NCBI GenBank assembly: GCA_001552935.1
Contig: KQ959677.1
Location: forward strand, 1-64,000
Reading direction: 5' to 3'
DNA: 64,000 bases
Origin: Umbribacter vaginalis
Lineage (GTDB): Bacteria > Actinomycetota > Coriobacteriia > Coriobacteriales > Eggerthellaceae
The notes under the pieces are model-generated. The model did not search any database, was not told the DNA's origin, and saw only the letters and a list, made by a program, of their open reading frames with translations. Made by a program: the position numbers and the translations under genes. Positions 9,591-19,022 of this stretch are shown piece after piece; the first letter of the stretch is position 1; the number at the start of each line of letters is the position of its first letter.

Positions 9591-12500
9591 ATGTATCTGA
9601 AAGCGCTGAACATACGCGGATTTAAGTCGTTTGCTGATAAGGTTTCACTGCGATTTTCCCCAGGTTTAAGCGCTGTTGTTGGGCCTAATGGATCGGGAAA
9701 GTCGAATATTTCTGATGCAGTATTGTGGGTTTTAGGTGAGCGCAATGCAAAAAAATTGCGTGGCTCTCTTATGAATGATGTTATTTTTGCAGGATCGAAA
9801 ACACGTCAAGCGGCATCGTTTGCCGAAGTAGAACTGGTGCTCGATAATTCAGATCACACGCTTGCGCTTGATTTTAGCGACGTGTCAATCATGCGTCGTC
9901 TTACAAAAAATGGGGAATCGAGTTATTTCATCAACGGCGTTATGTATAGGCGCTGCGATATTATTTCACTGTTGCACGATACTGCGCTCGGAAGTGGCCT
10001 CAATTCGGTTATTGGACAAGGCAATTTAGATGCTATTTTGCAGTCCTCTCCGCTTGAACGCCGTGTTCTTATTGAAGAAGCTGCTGGTATTCTTAAAATA
10101 AAGCAACAAAATGAAAAAAGTAACCAAAAGCTTGCGCGTATGGATGACTATCTTGCTCAGGTACATACCTTAGAAGAAGAAATGCAGCGCTCACTTGTTC
10201 CCCTTGCAAAGAAAGCTGCGCGTGCTCAAAAAGCGCAAGACTTGCGTACGACCTACGATGCTTTGCGCTTTGATTTATGGACCGATGAGCTGTTAAGCAT
10301 CTGTAAGCGTATTGATGCTCATAAAGCTGCGCTTGCAAAGCTTGCTGAAGATGCGCGCGAACTGCAAACATTGCAAGAAGAGCATCAGAGGTTCTTGCAT
10401 GATGAACAGGAAAAACGTCACCAGTTTTCAAAGCAAGAAGAATGCTTGCAAGCACGTGAGCGTAGAGCGCACCATGTGCATGAAAAAATCCAATCGCTTA
10501 ACAGTGTTATTGCGCAACAATTACGAACGTATAGCGCAATGTATGATTCGCAATTGCGGATGAAAGAGGCATATCCGCACCGTTTTGCAGAATTGAAGTG
10601 TCGTCTTGATACCCTCGCAGAACAGATTGTATCCTATCAACATACCTATGATGAACAGCAAGAAAAGCAAAATCAGATACGTGCTGAATTGCAAGAATTA
10701 CGCTCAAAGCGCGCTGAGCGTACTACCGCTCTTGCATCGAAGCGTGAACAGTATAAAGACGCTCAGAAAGAACGTAGCGCGCATCAACAGAAGCTTTTTC
10801 AGAACAAGCAACGACACTCGGTACTTGAAGAGAAAATCTCTTCGCTCACAGCACGCATTGCTGAATTAAACGACGAGTGCCAGGCGTTGAAAACTGAGCA
10901 AGCAAACTTACAACAGAGCAGCGCACAGTTTGCGTTGCGCAATGAAGAATTACAACATGCTGCTCACGATGCACGCACGTCACAAGAAACTGCACAACAA
11001 GCATGGAGTGCTGCACAAGCACAGGTGCTTGATGTACAAGCTCGCTACCAGGCAGCACAGCAAAAACATGCTTCTCTTCTTGAGTTGAAACATCATATGC
11101 TTGCTCCTAATAGTGCGCATACGTGGTTTGCTGAGCACTTGCGCCGTGAAGGCACAAACGTATCATTGCTCATTGATGCACTGCATGTACCTGCTCATTT
11201 GGAGAATTTAGTAAGTGTTTTGCTCGGTGATTATGTAAGTGCGTTTATGTTTGATTCGTATGATGATGCACAGCGCTCCTTTCAGGTATTAGAACATATG
11301 AAAGAGAGCGGATGCGTATCGTTTTTGTATGGTGCAGCTGATAAAACATCCCGCTTAGAGAGTGCACACCGCGCAAGCTGCGAAGTGACAATGCACGATG
11401 CGTTTGCTTGTAGTGCAGACGCTCATGTTCCTTCACGCTACTACGATAAATTACTTGTTCATCAGCTTGATATTCCTGCTACGCTTTCGCCGCATTTGGT
11501 AAATTTACTTGGCAGCGTTGTGTTAATGCCCAGCTTTGAGCAGGCATGTAGCGCTGCACAAACATGTAATGAAGCCTTGTGTTTTGCTACACCTGCCTGC
11601 GAACTTGCCTATAGCGATGGACGTGTACTTGTCGCGCGCACCCAGCTAAACAGTGCGCAGACACCCTCTTTAGCTGAGCATGCAGGTAATGAACAATTCC
11701 ATAAGCATACACAGGAAGATATTGAACAAGAACAGCAGGACTACAGTGTAAATCTACTTTCGATAAGTCGAGAATTACGTTCGCTTACATCTTCCATTGA
11801 CGCACTTAAAGAACAGCTGAACAGCGCACATACGTACCATGATACCTGTAAAGCGCAGCTTGAGCGCTGTGAGCATGCTGCACATGATGCACTGCAAGCA
11901 GCACTTGAACATAGTGCAACGCTGCAAACACAGCAGCTCCAGCTTAAACGTATAGCTGACGCTCTCGAGAAAAATACTGAAAAGTGCACGCACATGAAAT
12001 CGTTGTTAGAACCACTTGAACAGGAACTTCATGATACGAGTGCAGCAAGTAAGCAGCTCTCAGAGCGCTTAGCGCACTGTGAAGACACATTGCAGACGTA
12101 CGAGCACGATATAGCTATTCTTGAGGACGAAGAAGATCATCAACGCAGCAAGCGCGCTGCGTTGCAAAATAACTTAAATGCTCTACAACTGCAAGCTGCG
12201 AGCATGCACGAACGCAGACAATCAGCATTGTTGCAAAAAGCACAAACAGAAGCTGAGCTCAACAAGTTAGAGCGTGAACAGGCTACATATTGCGAGCAAG
12301 AACAGCGTTTCCAGCAGCGCAAGGAGCATACGCGCGCTCTGCAAACGTTTCTGAGCGCACTTGATGAAAAATATCATAGTATCATGGGTGTGCTGACACA
12401 GGAAAAAGACCAGATAGCGCGTTCAAAATCGCACTTTGAGCAGCAATTTAATGAAACTTTGCAAAAGCGCTTATCCGTTCAGGAAAAGTGGAGTGAGCTA

Positions 12501-13298
12501 CAAGAATTACAAACTGAGCAGCGCGTTGATATTGGGAAATTGGAAGTGTCGCGCGATAGTCTGCTTGAACGCCTTGAGCAAAACGGCTATCGTCAGCCTT
12601 ATTACCCGTCTTCGCATTTTGAACGCGACCGTGCACGTAAGCAGTTTGAGCAGCTTGAAGTACAATTGCGTCAATTAGGAAATGTGGATGTTCATAGCAT
12701 CACCGAATATGAAGCACAAAAAGCGCGCTTGACTGAATTACAGGCACAAGTTGCAGATATTACCCGCGCTCGTGAACATATTCAACACATTATAGACGTG
12801 CTTGCCAAACGTATACAGGTGCAATTTAAGCAGGCATTTGATGAAACTGCACGCAATTTTTCTGATGTTATTTCATATTTATTTCGAGGTGCTGACGCAC
12901 GTTTACAGCTTATAACATCTGGTGATGATGCGGAAAATGCAGGTGGCATTGAAATATATGTATCGCCGTCAGGTAAAAAGATTTCATCGTTGCGCCTGAT
13001 GAGCGGGGGAGAGCGTTCGCTTTGTGCACTTGCTTTTATTTTCGCTGTGTATCGTGTACGAAACGCTCCTTTTTTTCTCCTTGATGAGGTTGAGGCTGCC
13101 CTTGATGACGCAAACCTGCTAAGATTGATACGCTATATTGATACGTTACAGCATGACAGTCAGGTTATTATGATTACGCATCAGCGGGCAACGATGGAGC
13201 ACGCGCAGATTTTGTATGGTGTCTCAATGCGTGGTGATGGTGTAACGCGTGTGCTTTCGCAATCGATTGATGAAGCGCATAAACCAGCGCTCGGGTAA
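9591..13298 (+). CDS. smc: chromosome segregation protein SMC
   Basis: SMC forms the ring-shaped condensin that compacts and separates chromosomes, with ScpA and ScpB (not in this window). The 1235-residue protein has an ATPase head with Walker A GPNGSGKSN near residue 32, a long coiled coil, a hinge around 510-680, a second coiled coil, the signature LMSGGERSL, and Walker B LLDEVEAALDD near the C-terminus. ATG 9591 is chosen over an open frame from 9543 because the family begins MYLKALNIRGFKSFA. Note the C-terminal dimer-arm numbers are approximate. Confidence 0.96.
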   Translation: MYLKALNIRGFKSFADKVSLRFSPGLSAVVGPNGSGKSNISDAVLWVLGERNAKKLRGSLMNDVIFAGSKTRQAASFAEVELVLDNSDHTLALDFSDVSIMRRLTKNGESSYFINGVMYRRCDIISLLHDTALGSGLNSVIGQGNLDAILQSSPLERRVLIEEAAGILKIKQQNEKSNQKLARMDDYLAQVHTLEEEMQRSLVPLAKKAARAQKAQDLRTTYDALRFDLWTDELLSICKRIDAHKAALAKLAEDARELQTLQEEHQRFLHDEQEKRHQFSKQEECLQARERRAHHVHEKIQSLNSVIAQQLRTYSAMYDSQLRMKEAYPHRFAELKCRLDTLAEQIVSYQHTYDEQQEKQNQIRAELQELRSKRAERTTALASKREQYKDAQKERSAHQQKLFQNKQRHSVLEEKISSLTARIAELNDECQALKTEQANLQQSSAQFALRNEELQHAAHDARTSQETAQQAWSAAQAQVLDVQARYQAAQQKHASLLELKHHMLAPNSAHTWFAEHLRREGTNVSLLIDALHVPAHLENLVSVLLGDYVSAFMFDSYDDAQRSFQVLEHMKESGCVSFLYGAADKTSRLESAHRASCEVTMHDAFACSADAHVPSRYYDKLLVHQLDIPATLSPHLVNLLGSVVLMPSFEQACSAAQTCNEALCFATPACELAYSDGRVLVARTQLNSAQTPSLAEHAGNEQFHKHTQEDIEQEQQDYSVNLLSISRELRSLTSSIDALKEQLNSAHTYHDTCKAQLERCEHAAHDALQAALEHSATLQTQQLQLKRIADALEKNTEKCTHMKSLLEPLEQELHDTSAASKQLSERLAHCEDTLQTYEHDIAILEDEEDHQRSKRAALQNNLNALQLQAASMHERRQSALLQKAQTEAELNKLEREQATYCEQEQRFQQRKEHTRALQTFLSALDEKYHSIMGVLTQEKDQIARSKSHFEQQFNETLQKRLSVQEKWSELQELQTEQRVDIGKLEVSRDSLLERLEQNGYRQPYYPSSHFERDRARKQFEQLEVQLRQLGNVDVHSITEYEAQKARLTELQAQVADITRAREHIQHIIDVLAKRIQVQFKQAFDETARNFSDVISYLFRGADARLQLITSGDDAENAGGIEIYVSPSGKKISSLRLMSGGERSLCALAFIFAVYRVRNAPFFLLDEVEAALDDANLLRLIRYIDTLQHDSQVIMITHQRATMEHAQILYGVSMRGDGVTRVLSQSIDEAHKPALG

Positions 13299-13466
13299 AA
13301 ACGTAAAATGTTTTCGCTCGTATAGCTAAGATACACGATGTACGCTGCATGGAGTGCACATAAAGCATGAATTACGAAACATGCGTGTCATGCACATAAC
13401 GTATGACGCCTGCATGATGCACTTGAACACGCGCGTCGTGCATACGTATCGCATTCGAGTTGGTGT

Positions 13467-13501
13467 GTGCGGTGCATACTAAGCGTGCGGTGCATACGAA
13501 G
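13467..13501. repeat. two 17-bp direct repeats in the smc-ftsY gap
   Basis: GTGCGGTGCATACTAAG (13467-13483) and GTGCGGTGCATACGAAG (13485-13501) differ by one base. The rest of the 218-bp gap is rich in related GTGCAT-type words and contains no recognisable gene. No function can be assigned. Confidence 0.6.
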
Positions 13502-13516
13502 TAAGTAGAGGTTGAC

Positions 13517-14431
13517 ATGGGGTTATTTGGTAAATTTAGCGAAGGACTTGAGCGTTCACGTCAAAAATTTCGCGAACACATGAATGTGCTGCTTGATCGC
13601 GGCCCCAAGCTTGACGATACCTTTTGGGAAGGCTTGGAGGAAACGCTCATCCTGTCGGACTGCGGTGCGCCGCTTGCAAGCGAGGTTGTTGCCGACTTGC
13701 GCCAGCGCGCGCGGCGTTTAGCGCTTCCCGATGCGTACAGCGTGCTTGAGAATTTGAAAGACAGTCTTGAAGAACGATTTACGCCTGCTGAACATGATTT
13801 TTTTGCCGAGCCAGCTATCATGCTGTTTGTGGGCATTAATGGCTCAGGTAAAACTACTACGTGCGGAAAAATCGCACGTACGCTGCACGATAGCGGCAAG
13901 CATGTGCTGCTGGGCAGCGCTGATACGTTTCGCGCAGCTGCCATCGAGCAGCTAGAAGCCTGGGCGCAGCGCGCTGATGTGGAAATTTGTTCCCGCACGC
14001 GCGGTAGTGATCCTGCAAGCGTGTGTTTTGAAACCATCGAGCGTGCAGAAGCATGCGGAGCTGATTATGTTCTTATCGATACTGCTGGGCGTCTCCACAC
14101 ATCGGCCGACTTAATGCGCGAGTTGCAAAAAGTATGCAACGTGGTAAAAAAGCGCGCTCACGTGCCCGTGTATTGTATTTTGGTGCTTGATGCAACAACC
14201 GGGCAAAACGGTCTTATGCAAGCACGCGAATTCAATACGGCGCTCGGACTTGATGGGCTTATCATCACCAAGCTTGACGGTAGCGCCAAAGGTGGAATTG
14301 CGCTTGCTATCTCGCATGATTTATCACTTCCTATTTTGAAATTAGGTGTTGGAGAACAGCTGTCCGATTTGAAAGACTTCGATGCGCGCAGCTATGTAGA
14401 TGGTCTTTTAGGTACCTTTAACAAGGAGTAG
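13517..14431 (+). CDS. ftsY: signal recognition particle receptor FtsY
   Basis: FtsY is the membrane-associated GTPase that docks SRP-ribosome complexes at the translocon. The 304-residue protein has a short N-terminal helical bundle and an NG domain: P-loop GINGSGKTTTCGK, DTAGRLHT, and TKLDGSAKGG. It lacks the long acidic A domain found in E. coli. It is two bases from ffh, so the two partner GTPases are made from one transcript. Confidence 0.95.
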   Translation: MGLFGKFSEGLERSRQKFREHMNVLLDRGPKLDDTFWEGLEETLILSDCGAPLASEVVADLRQRARRLALPDAYSVLENLKDSLEERFTPAEHDFFAEPAIMLFVGINGSGKTTTCGKIARTLHDSGKHVLLGSADTFRAAAIEQLEAWAQRADVEICSRTRGSDPASVCFETIERAEACGADYVLIDTAGRLHTSADLMRELQKVCNVVKKRAHVPVYCILVLDATTGQNGLMQAREFNTALGLDGLIITKLDGSAKGGIALAISHDLSLPILKLGVGEQLSDLKDFDARSYVDGLLGTFNKE

Positions 14432-14433
14432 CT

Positions 14434-15870
14434 ATGTTTGAAAGTTTGTCACAGCGTTTGCAAAACGCGCTTGGAGCCTTGCGTGGAAAAGGCCGTCTTA
14501 CTGAAGCGGATATTGCGCAAGCGATGCGCGAAGTTCGTCTGGCGCTGCTTGAAGCTGACGTTAACTTCAAAGTCGTATCGCGCTTTAGCATTCGCGCAAC
14601 TGAGCGCTGTTCTGCAGCAGAGGTTCTGAATTCTCTTACGCCTGCTCAAAACGTTGTGAAAGTGGTTCTTGATGAACTTACCGACATGCTTGGCGGGCAG
14701 ACGCAAACTCTTGAGCTGGCGCAAAACAAGCATCCCAATGTGGTGATGCTGGTTGGTTTGCAAGGTTCAGGTAAAACGACCGCCTGCGCAAAGCTGGCGT
14801 ATTTGCTGAAAAGCCAAGGTAAAAGGCCGCTTCTTGCTGCGTGCGACGTGTATCGTCCTGCTGCGGCCGATCAGCTGGAAACGCTGGGTCGCGAACTGGA
14901 CATTCCGGTATATCGCGGCGATGGACACAATCCACTTGCAATTGCGACGGAAAGCCTTGCGCACGCTACGAGCACCATGCGCGATGTGGTAATTGTTGAT
15001 ACTGCAGGTCGTTTGCATATTGACGACGCCATGATGGATGAAATGTACCAGCTGAAAGTTGCGCTTGAGCCCGATGAAATTTTGATGGTTATTGACGCCA
15101 TGATCGGTCAGGATGCACTGAATGTAGCACACGCATTTGCGGAAAAAGTTGACTTTGATGGCGTTATTCTTTCGAAGATGGACGGCGATGCGCGTGGTGG
15201 TGCAGCGCTTTCTGTACGAGAAACTACCGGTAAGCCTATCAAATTTATTTCCATGGGCGAGAAGCCCGACTCACTTGAGCCGCTGCATCCCGATCGTCTT
15301 GCGCGGCGCATTTTGGGCATGGGAGATATGGTAAGCCTTATCGAAAGTGCTGTTAAAGTGCAGCAAGATGAGCTGCGTGAAGAAGAAGCACAGCGCCTTG
15401 CTCATGCCGATCTGAACCTAAACGATTTTTTGGAAATGAATAAGCAAATTAAGAAAATTGGCGGCATTTCAAAGTTTATTGGCGCTTTGCCTGGCGGTGA
15501 TAGAGCGCTTTCATCAGGGAAAGTGGACGAGAAAATTTTCGAGCGCATGGAAACGATCATCTTTTCCATGACAAAAGAAGAACGTGAAAAGCCTGATTGC
15601 ATCAATGGCAGGCGCCGTGCACGCATAGCTGCTGGTGCAGGGGTAAGCGTTACCGACGTCAATCAACTGATGAAAAAATATGGTGAAACGCGCAAAATGG
15701 TGCGCAAAATGATGCCTTCGCTTCAAGAAAGCGCTGAGCATTTCAAGAAAGGTAAAAAGGGTAAGAAAGGAAAGCTGAAGAGGCGTTTCGGCGGCATGCC
15801 TGGCATGGGTATGGGGATGCCTGGCATGGGCGATTTGAAAAAGTTGCAAGACATGCTGAAAGATTCATAG
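14434..15870 (+). CDS. ffh: signal recognition particle protein Ffh (SRP54)
   Basis: Ffh binds SRP RNA and signal sequences of nascent membrane proteins. The 478-residue protein has the N-terminal bundle, a G domain with GLQGSGKTTACAKLA, DTAGRLH and SKMDGDARGGAAL, and a methionine-rich M domain with the RNA-binding GRRRARIAAGAGVSV stretch. It ends in a lysine-rich linker and MPGMGMGMPGMGD. It follows ftsY directly. Confidence 0.97.
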   Translation: MFESLSQRLQNALGALRGKGRLTEADIAQAMREVRLALLEADVNFKVVSRFSIRATERCSAAEVLNSLTPAQNVVKVVLDELTDMLGGQTQTLELAQNKHPNVVMLVGLQGSGKTTACAKLAYLLKSQGKRPLLAACDVYRPAAADQLETLGRELDIPVYRGDGHNPLAIATESLAHATSTMRDVVIVDTAGRLHIDDAMMDEMYQLKVALEPDEILMVIDAMIGQDALNVAHAFAEKVDFDGVILSKMDGDARGGAALSVRETTGKPIKFISMGEKPDSLEPLHPDRLARRILGMGDMVSLIESAVKVQQDELREEEAQRLAHADLNLNDFLEMNKQIKKIGGISKFIGALPGGDRALSSGKVDEKIFERMETIIFSMTKEEREKPDCINGRRRARIAAGAGVSVTDVNQLMKKYGETRKMVRKMMPSLQESAEHFKKGKKGKKGKLKRRFGGMPGMGMGMPGMGDLKKLQDMLKDS

Positions 15871-16213
15871 TGCGTGTGTTCGCTCGTATTTACGTGCGCT
15901 GTTCCACGGAGCTGCGACACATTTCTTGTGTGCGCATGAATGTTTTGGTGACTTAGGCGGCTTACTTGGTTGATGGTTTGCACAGTTTCCCTTTGAATGT
16001 TTGCTTTGCATGCAGTGCTGCCAAATGCTCAATGCAAAACGCCGTAAAACGATCTGCGCGCATCTACATGTGCGTATCTTGTAAAAAAATCAGCACAAAG
16101 CTTGTAAAAACATAAAAAGGTCAGTAACATATTTGCTTGCTGTTCATAAGACGCAATCCGTATAAACGTGGCGTGCGTCTTGATAACAAAAGAGACATAA
16201 AGGAGTTTTCTAC
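15871..16213. other. ffh-rpsP intergenic region with a candidate promoter
   Basis: These 343 bases hold no gene that I can recognise. Near the right end, TTGCTG (16137-16142) and TATAAA (16161-16166) with an 18-base spacer make a plausible promoter for rpsP-khpA-rimM. An RBS (AAAGGAG) lies just before ATG 16214. Confidence 0.4.
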
Positions 16214-16456
16214 ATGGCAGTTAAAATTCGCCTTGCACGTCATGGTGCAAAAAAGCGCCCATATTATCGTGTGATTGTTGCCGATTCTCGTTGCCCTCGC
16301 GACGGACGCTTTATTGAGGAAGTAGGACGCTATAATCCCTGTGTAAGCCCTGCTCTTCTCAGTCTTAACGATGAGCGTCTTGACTATTGGATGTCATGCG
16401 GTGCGCAACCTACCGATACCGTTGCTCGTCTTATTAAATCTCATAAGGGCGAATAA
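16214..16456 (+). CDS. rpsP: 30S ribosomal protein S16
   Basis: An 80-residue ribosomal protein with the family start [19 protein letters not shown] and the conserved [13 protein letters not shown]. It heads a compact group rpsP-khpA-rimM, the conserved order in Gram-positive bacteria, five bases from khpA. Confidence 0.97.
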   Translation: MAVKIRLARHGAKKRPYYRVIVADSRCPRDGRFIEEVGRYNPCVSPALLSLNDERLDYWMSCGAQPTDTVARLIKSHKGE

Positions 16457-16461
16457 TACCA

Positions 16462-16713
16462 ATGGCTGATCAGGCAGAAAAAGTAGCTCAACTGGTACGC
16501 AGCATCGTTGTGCCTTTGATTGATTTTCCCGATGAGCTTACTATTAGCTCGCAGGTGTCAGATGAGGGACATTTGCGCGTTGAGGTGCATGTTCATGAAG
16601 AAGACGCTGGTAAAGTAATCGGCCGTCAAGGACGTGTTGTGAAATCTATTCGCACGTTAGCACGCGCTGCGGCTGATGGTTCGATTAGCGCTGTAGACGT
16701 AGAAATTGTCTAG
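16462..16713 (+). CDS. khpA: KhpA-type KH-domain RNA-binding protein
   Basis: An 83-residue single KH-domain protein. The GxxG loop is seen in VIGRQGRVVKSIR. KhpA proteins, usually with KhpB, bind RNA and affect cell size and division in Gram-positive bacteria. It sits between rpsP and rimM, as is usual, and overlaps the TTG start of rimM by eight bases. Confidence 0.92.
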   Translation: MADQAEKVAQLVRSIVVPLIDFPDELTISSQVSDEGHLRVEVHVHEEDAGKVIGRQGRVVKSIRTLARAAADGSISAVDVEIV

Positions 16714-17263
16714 GGTTGTACACGTGCGCGCTCTTTGCGATGTAGCTTATATTGCGAAAACGATACATACTCAAGGAAGCTTTATTGTGCAAGCAGCACA
16801 GGGGCTTCCTTTTTTGCTGGAAAAAGGCATGCACGTAGCCCTTGTTCCTCCTGTTCTTGAAGCTAAGCGATTTCTTGTAGTGAGAGACGTGTCAAACGTG
16901 CGTGATACCTCGGCGTACGTCTCGTTTGACGGTGTTGATACCTTAAGTACTGCGCGTGCTTATGTAGGCTGTCATGTTTTGCTTGACAAGCAACTGGTAG
17001 CATCGCGGCTGGCTGCTCAGGCTTCTCATCCCTGGATTGGGTGGCGGTTGTGTAGCACAGATAATCGTGCAGCAGGCACTATTGTTAATTACATCGATAC
17101 GCCGATGAACCCTCTGTTCGAAGTTGAGTTTGATACGCTTCCTGTTGATGTAGATGATACGTGTTTGCTTGTGCCAGCACACAGCGACCTGATTGCTCAC
17201 GTTGACGAGCATGCGCGCTGTATCTCCGTTCGCATTGCACAAGGATTTTTTACTGGCGAGTAA
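16706..17263 (+). CDS. rimM: ribosome maturation factor RimM
   Basis: A 185-residue protein in the RimM slot between khpA and trmD. RimM helps assemble the 30S head and binds S19. The sequence is divergent: the N-terminal strand CDVAYIAKTIHTQGSFIVQ aligns loosely with the usual VGRIVKPHGxKGEV, while the C-terminal PRC-barrel part (GTIVNYIDTPMNPLFEVEF, CLLVPAHSDLI) is clearer. TTG 16706 overlaps khpA; GTG 16724 is an alternative start. The assignment leans on synteny as well as sequence. Confidence 0.78.
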   Translation: MSRVVHVRALCDVAYIAKTIHTQGSFIVQAAQGLPFLLEKGMHVALVPPVLEAKRFLVVRDVSNVRDTSAYVSFDGVDTLSTARAYVGCHVLLDKQLVASRLAAQASHPWIGWRLCSTDNRAAGTIVNYIDTPMNPLFEVEFDTLPVDVDDTCLLVPAHSDLIAHVDEHARCISVRIAQGFFTGE

Positions 17264-17446
17264 TGGAGCGCTGGCAATACTTGCTGTTTACTATTTGCGT
17301 TCAGTTGCGCGGCTGGTGGCATTAGTATCGCATCTGTTAGTAACGCATCTGTTCAACTATTTCATTATGCTCAGACAAAGCCACTGACAGTTAAGCCGCG
17401 AACACCTTGTTATCTATCTGGAAAAGGAAAGGATTGCGTAAAGCTT

Positions 17447-18247
17447 ATGATTATAGAAACACTTTCAACTTTTCCCGATATGTTTACGTCATACATGAAC
17501 GCATCAATGATGAAGCGCGCACAAGACAAGCACTTGCTGAGCTTTCATTCGTATAATCTGCGCAATTGGACAAACGATAAGCATCGCAGTACCGATGATA
17601 CGCCTTATGGCGGTGGTCCTGGCCTTGTTATGACGTGCCAGCCTATTTTTGATGCTGTACACGATATTTGTCACGGTATCTGTACACCGCGCAATCCGTA
17701 TTACGCGTGGGAGGGTGAAAAGCCTGTTCACACGAACGCAAGTGATGCAAAAATTGTGTTTCTTACGCCAACCGGTGTGCCGTTTAGCGATGCGCTTGCG
17801 TGTGAGATGTGTCAGTGCGAGCGTCTGTTGTTTGTGTGCGGTCATTACGAAGGTATCGATGAACGTGCCTTTGAGCTGGCCGATTACCAACTTTCAATCG
17901 GCGATTATGTGCTTACCAGCGGTGAGCTTGCGTCGATGGTCGTTATCGATGCTATCGTTCGTAAAATTGACGGCGTGCTGGGTGCTGATGATGGTGTGTG
18001 CGATGAAAGCTTCGTAAGCGGGCTGCTTGAAGCGCCGCAGTACACGCGACCTGCTGTGTATGAGGGCCGGTCCGTTCCTGAGGTGCTGTTAAGCGGTGAT
18101 CACGCCAAAATCAAAGATTGGAAAATTCGTAAGTCTCTCCAGCGTACTCTTGAAAAACGACCCGATTTGCTTGATGATATAAATCTTGAAAGCCTTGATG
18201 CAGCGCATAGGAATTATCTCCATCAGCTGCAACAGCGGCATTCATAG
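17447..18247 (+). CDS. trmD: tRNA (guanine-N1)-methyltransferase TrmD
   Basis: TrmD methylates G37 of tRNAs to prevent frameshifting. The 266-residue SPOUT protein shows IETLSTFPDMF at the start, DDTPYGGGPGLVM, and the knotted SAM site CGHYEGIDERA followed by GDYVLTSGELAS. The C-terminal DLLDDINL helix region is present. An RBS (GGAAAGG) lies ahead of ATG 17447, and it is followed 27 bases on by lepB. Confidence 0.96.
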   Translation: MIIETLSTFPDMFTSYMNASMMKRAQDKHLLSFHSYNLRNWTNDKHRSTDDTPYGGGPGLVMTCQPIFDAVHDICHGICTPRNPYYAWEGEKPVHTNASDAKIVFLTPTGVPFSDALACEMCQCERLLFVCGHYEGIDERAFELADYQLSIGDYVLTSGELASMVVIDAIVRKIDGVLGADDGVCDESFVSGLLEAPQYTRPAVYEGRSVPEVLLSGDHAKIKDWKIRKSLQRTLEKRPDLLDDINLESLDAAHRNYLHQLQQRHS

Positions 18248-18274
18248 GCATGTTTTAACATAAGAAGGGAAGAG

Positions 18275-18856
18275 ATGAGCTTGTCCTCTGCACAACACGC
18301 TTCTCAACCAACACGATCAGTTGCGCGCAGCATTGTTCATTTTATTATTATGCTTCTTGTTGCGTTTGCTCTGGCGGTGTTTTCGCATACGTTTATTTTT
18401 GAGCCGTATAAAATACCGTCAGGGTCTATGGAACAAACTATTATGCCTGGTGATTTAGTTATCTCAGAAAAAGTCTCCTACCGTTTTGCCGCGCCAAAGC
18501 AAGGCGATATTGTTACGTTTCATGAAGTGAATCCAAATAATAACCCCGAACATAATCGCATACTTATTAAGCGCATTATTGCAACAGCAGGTCAAACTGT
18601 CGATTTGCAGGGCGGACACGTTGTTGTTGACGGCAAGCCGCTCAGTGAGCCTTATACGCTAAACAAGCCGAATTATCCGTTAGTGGGATCACATATTTCG
18701 TTTCCATTTGTGGTTCCCGAGGGCTGCATGTGGGTGATGGGTGATAATCGCACCAACTCGCAAGATTCACGCTTTTTTGGAGCTGTTCCGCTGCAATCGA
18801 TTACTGGAAAAGCATTTTGCATCCATTGGCCGTTTAACCATATGAAGTTGCTGTAG
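18275..18856 (+). CDS. lepB: signal peptidase I
   Basis: A 193-residue type I signal peptidase that removes signal peptides at the outer face of the membrane. One membrane helix (about residues 19-40) is followed by the catalytic serine box PSGSMEQT (Ser51), the lysine box HNRILIKRIIA (Lys99) and the box MGDNRTNSQDSR. Length matches the short Gram-positive type. It probably shares a transcript with trmD. Confidence 0.95.
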   Translation: MSLSSAQHASQPTRSVARSIVHFIIMLLVAFALAVFSHTFIFEPYKIPSGSMEQTIMPGDLVISEKVSYRFAAPKQGDIVTFHEVNPNNNPEHNRILIKRIIATAGQTVDLQGGHVVVDGKPLSEPYTLNKPNYPLVGSHISFPFVVPEGCMWVMGDNRTNSQDSRFFGAVPLQSITGKAFCIHWPFNHMKLL

Positions 18857-18894
18857 TGGGATATTGGAGACTTTATTGCACTGAGGATATGGTT

Positions 18895-19011
18895 GTCGTT
18901 ATTGAAGTCGGGATTTTGAAACTGTTACAGCAGTTGGGATTTTGAAGTCGTTATAGAAGTGACTTTTTGATTTCGTGAGTGAAGTACGCAATTTGAAGTT
19001 GTTATTGAAGT
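18895..19011. repeat. imperfect direct repeats in the glyQS leader
   Basis: A 14-base word, GTCGTTATTGAAGT, occurs at 18895-18908, 18947-18960 (one change) and 18998-19011 (one change). A second word, GGGATTTTGAA, occurs at about 18910-18920 and 18936-18946. The repeats fill the gap between lepB and the RBS of glyQ. I see no T-box elements here, so their role, if any, is unknown. Confidence 0.6.
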
Positions 19012-19022
19012 AAGGAGATGGC

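Noticed and set aside
13299-17446. tRNA, SRP RNA or other structured RNA genes in the gaps around ffh and rimM
   Set aside because: No cloverleaf, CCA-like end or SRP RNA core could be recognised by reading; a covariance search would settle it.
18857-19022. T-box or glycine riboswitch before glyQS
   Set aside because: No AGAGAG/stem I word, no TGGN T-box word and no glycine aptamer core were found; only direct repeats are present.
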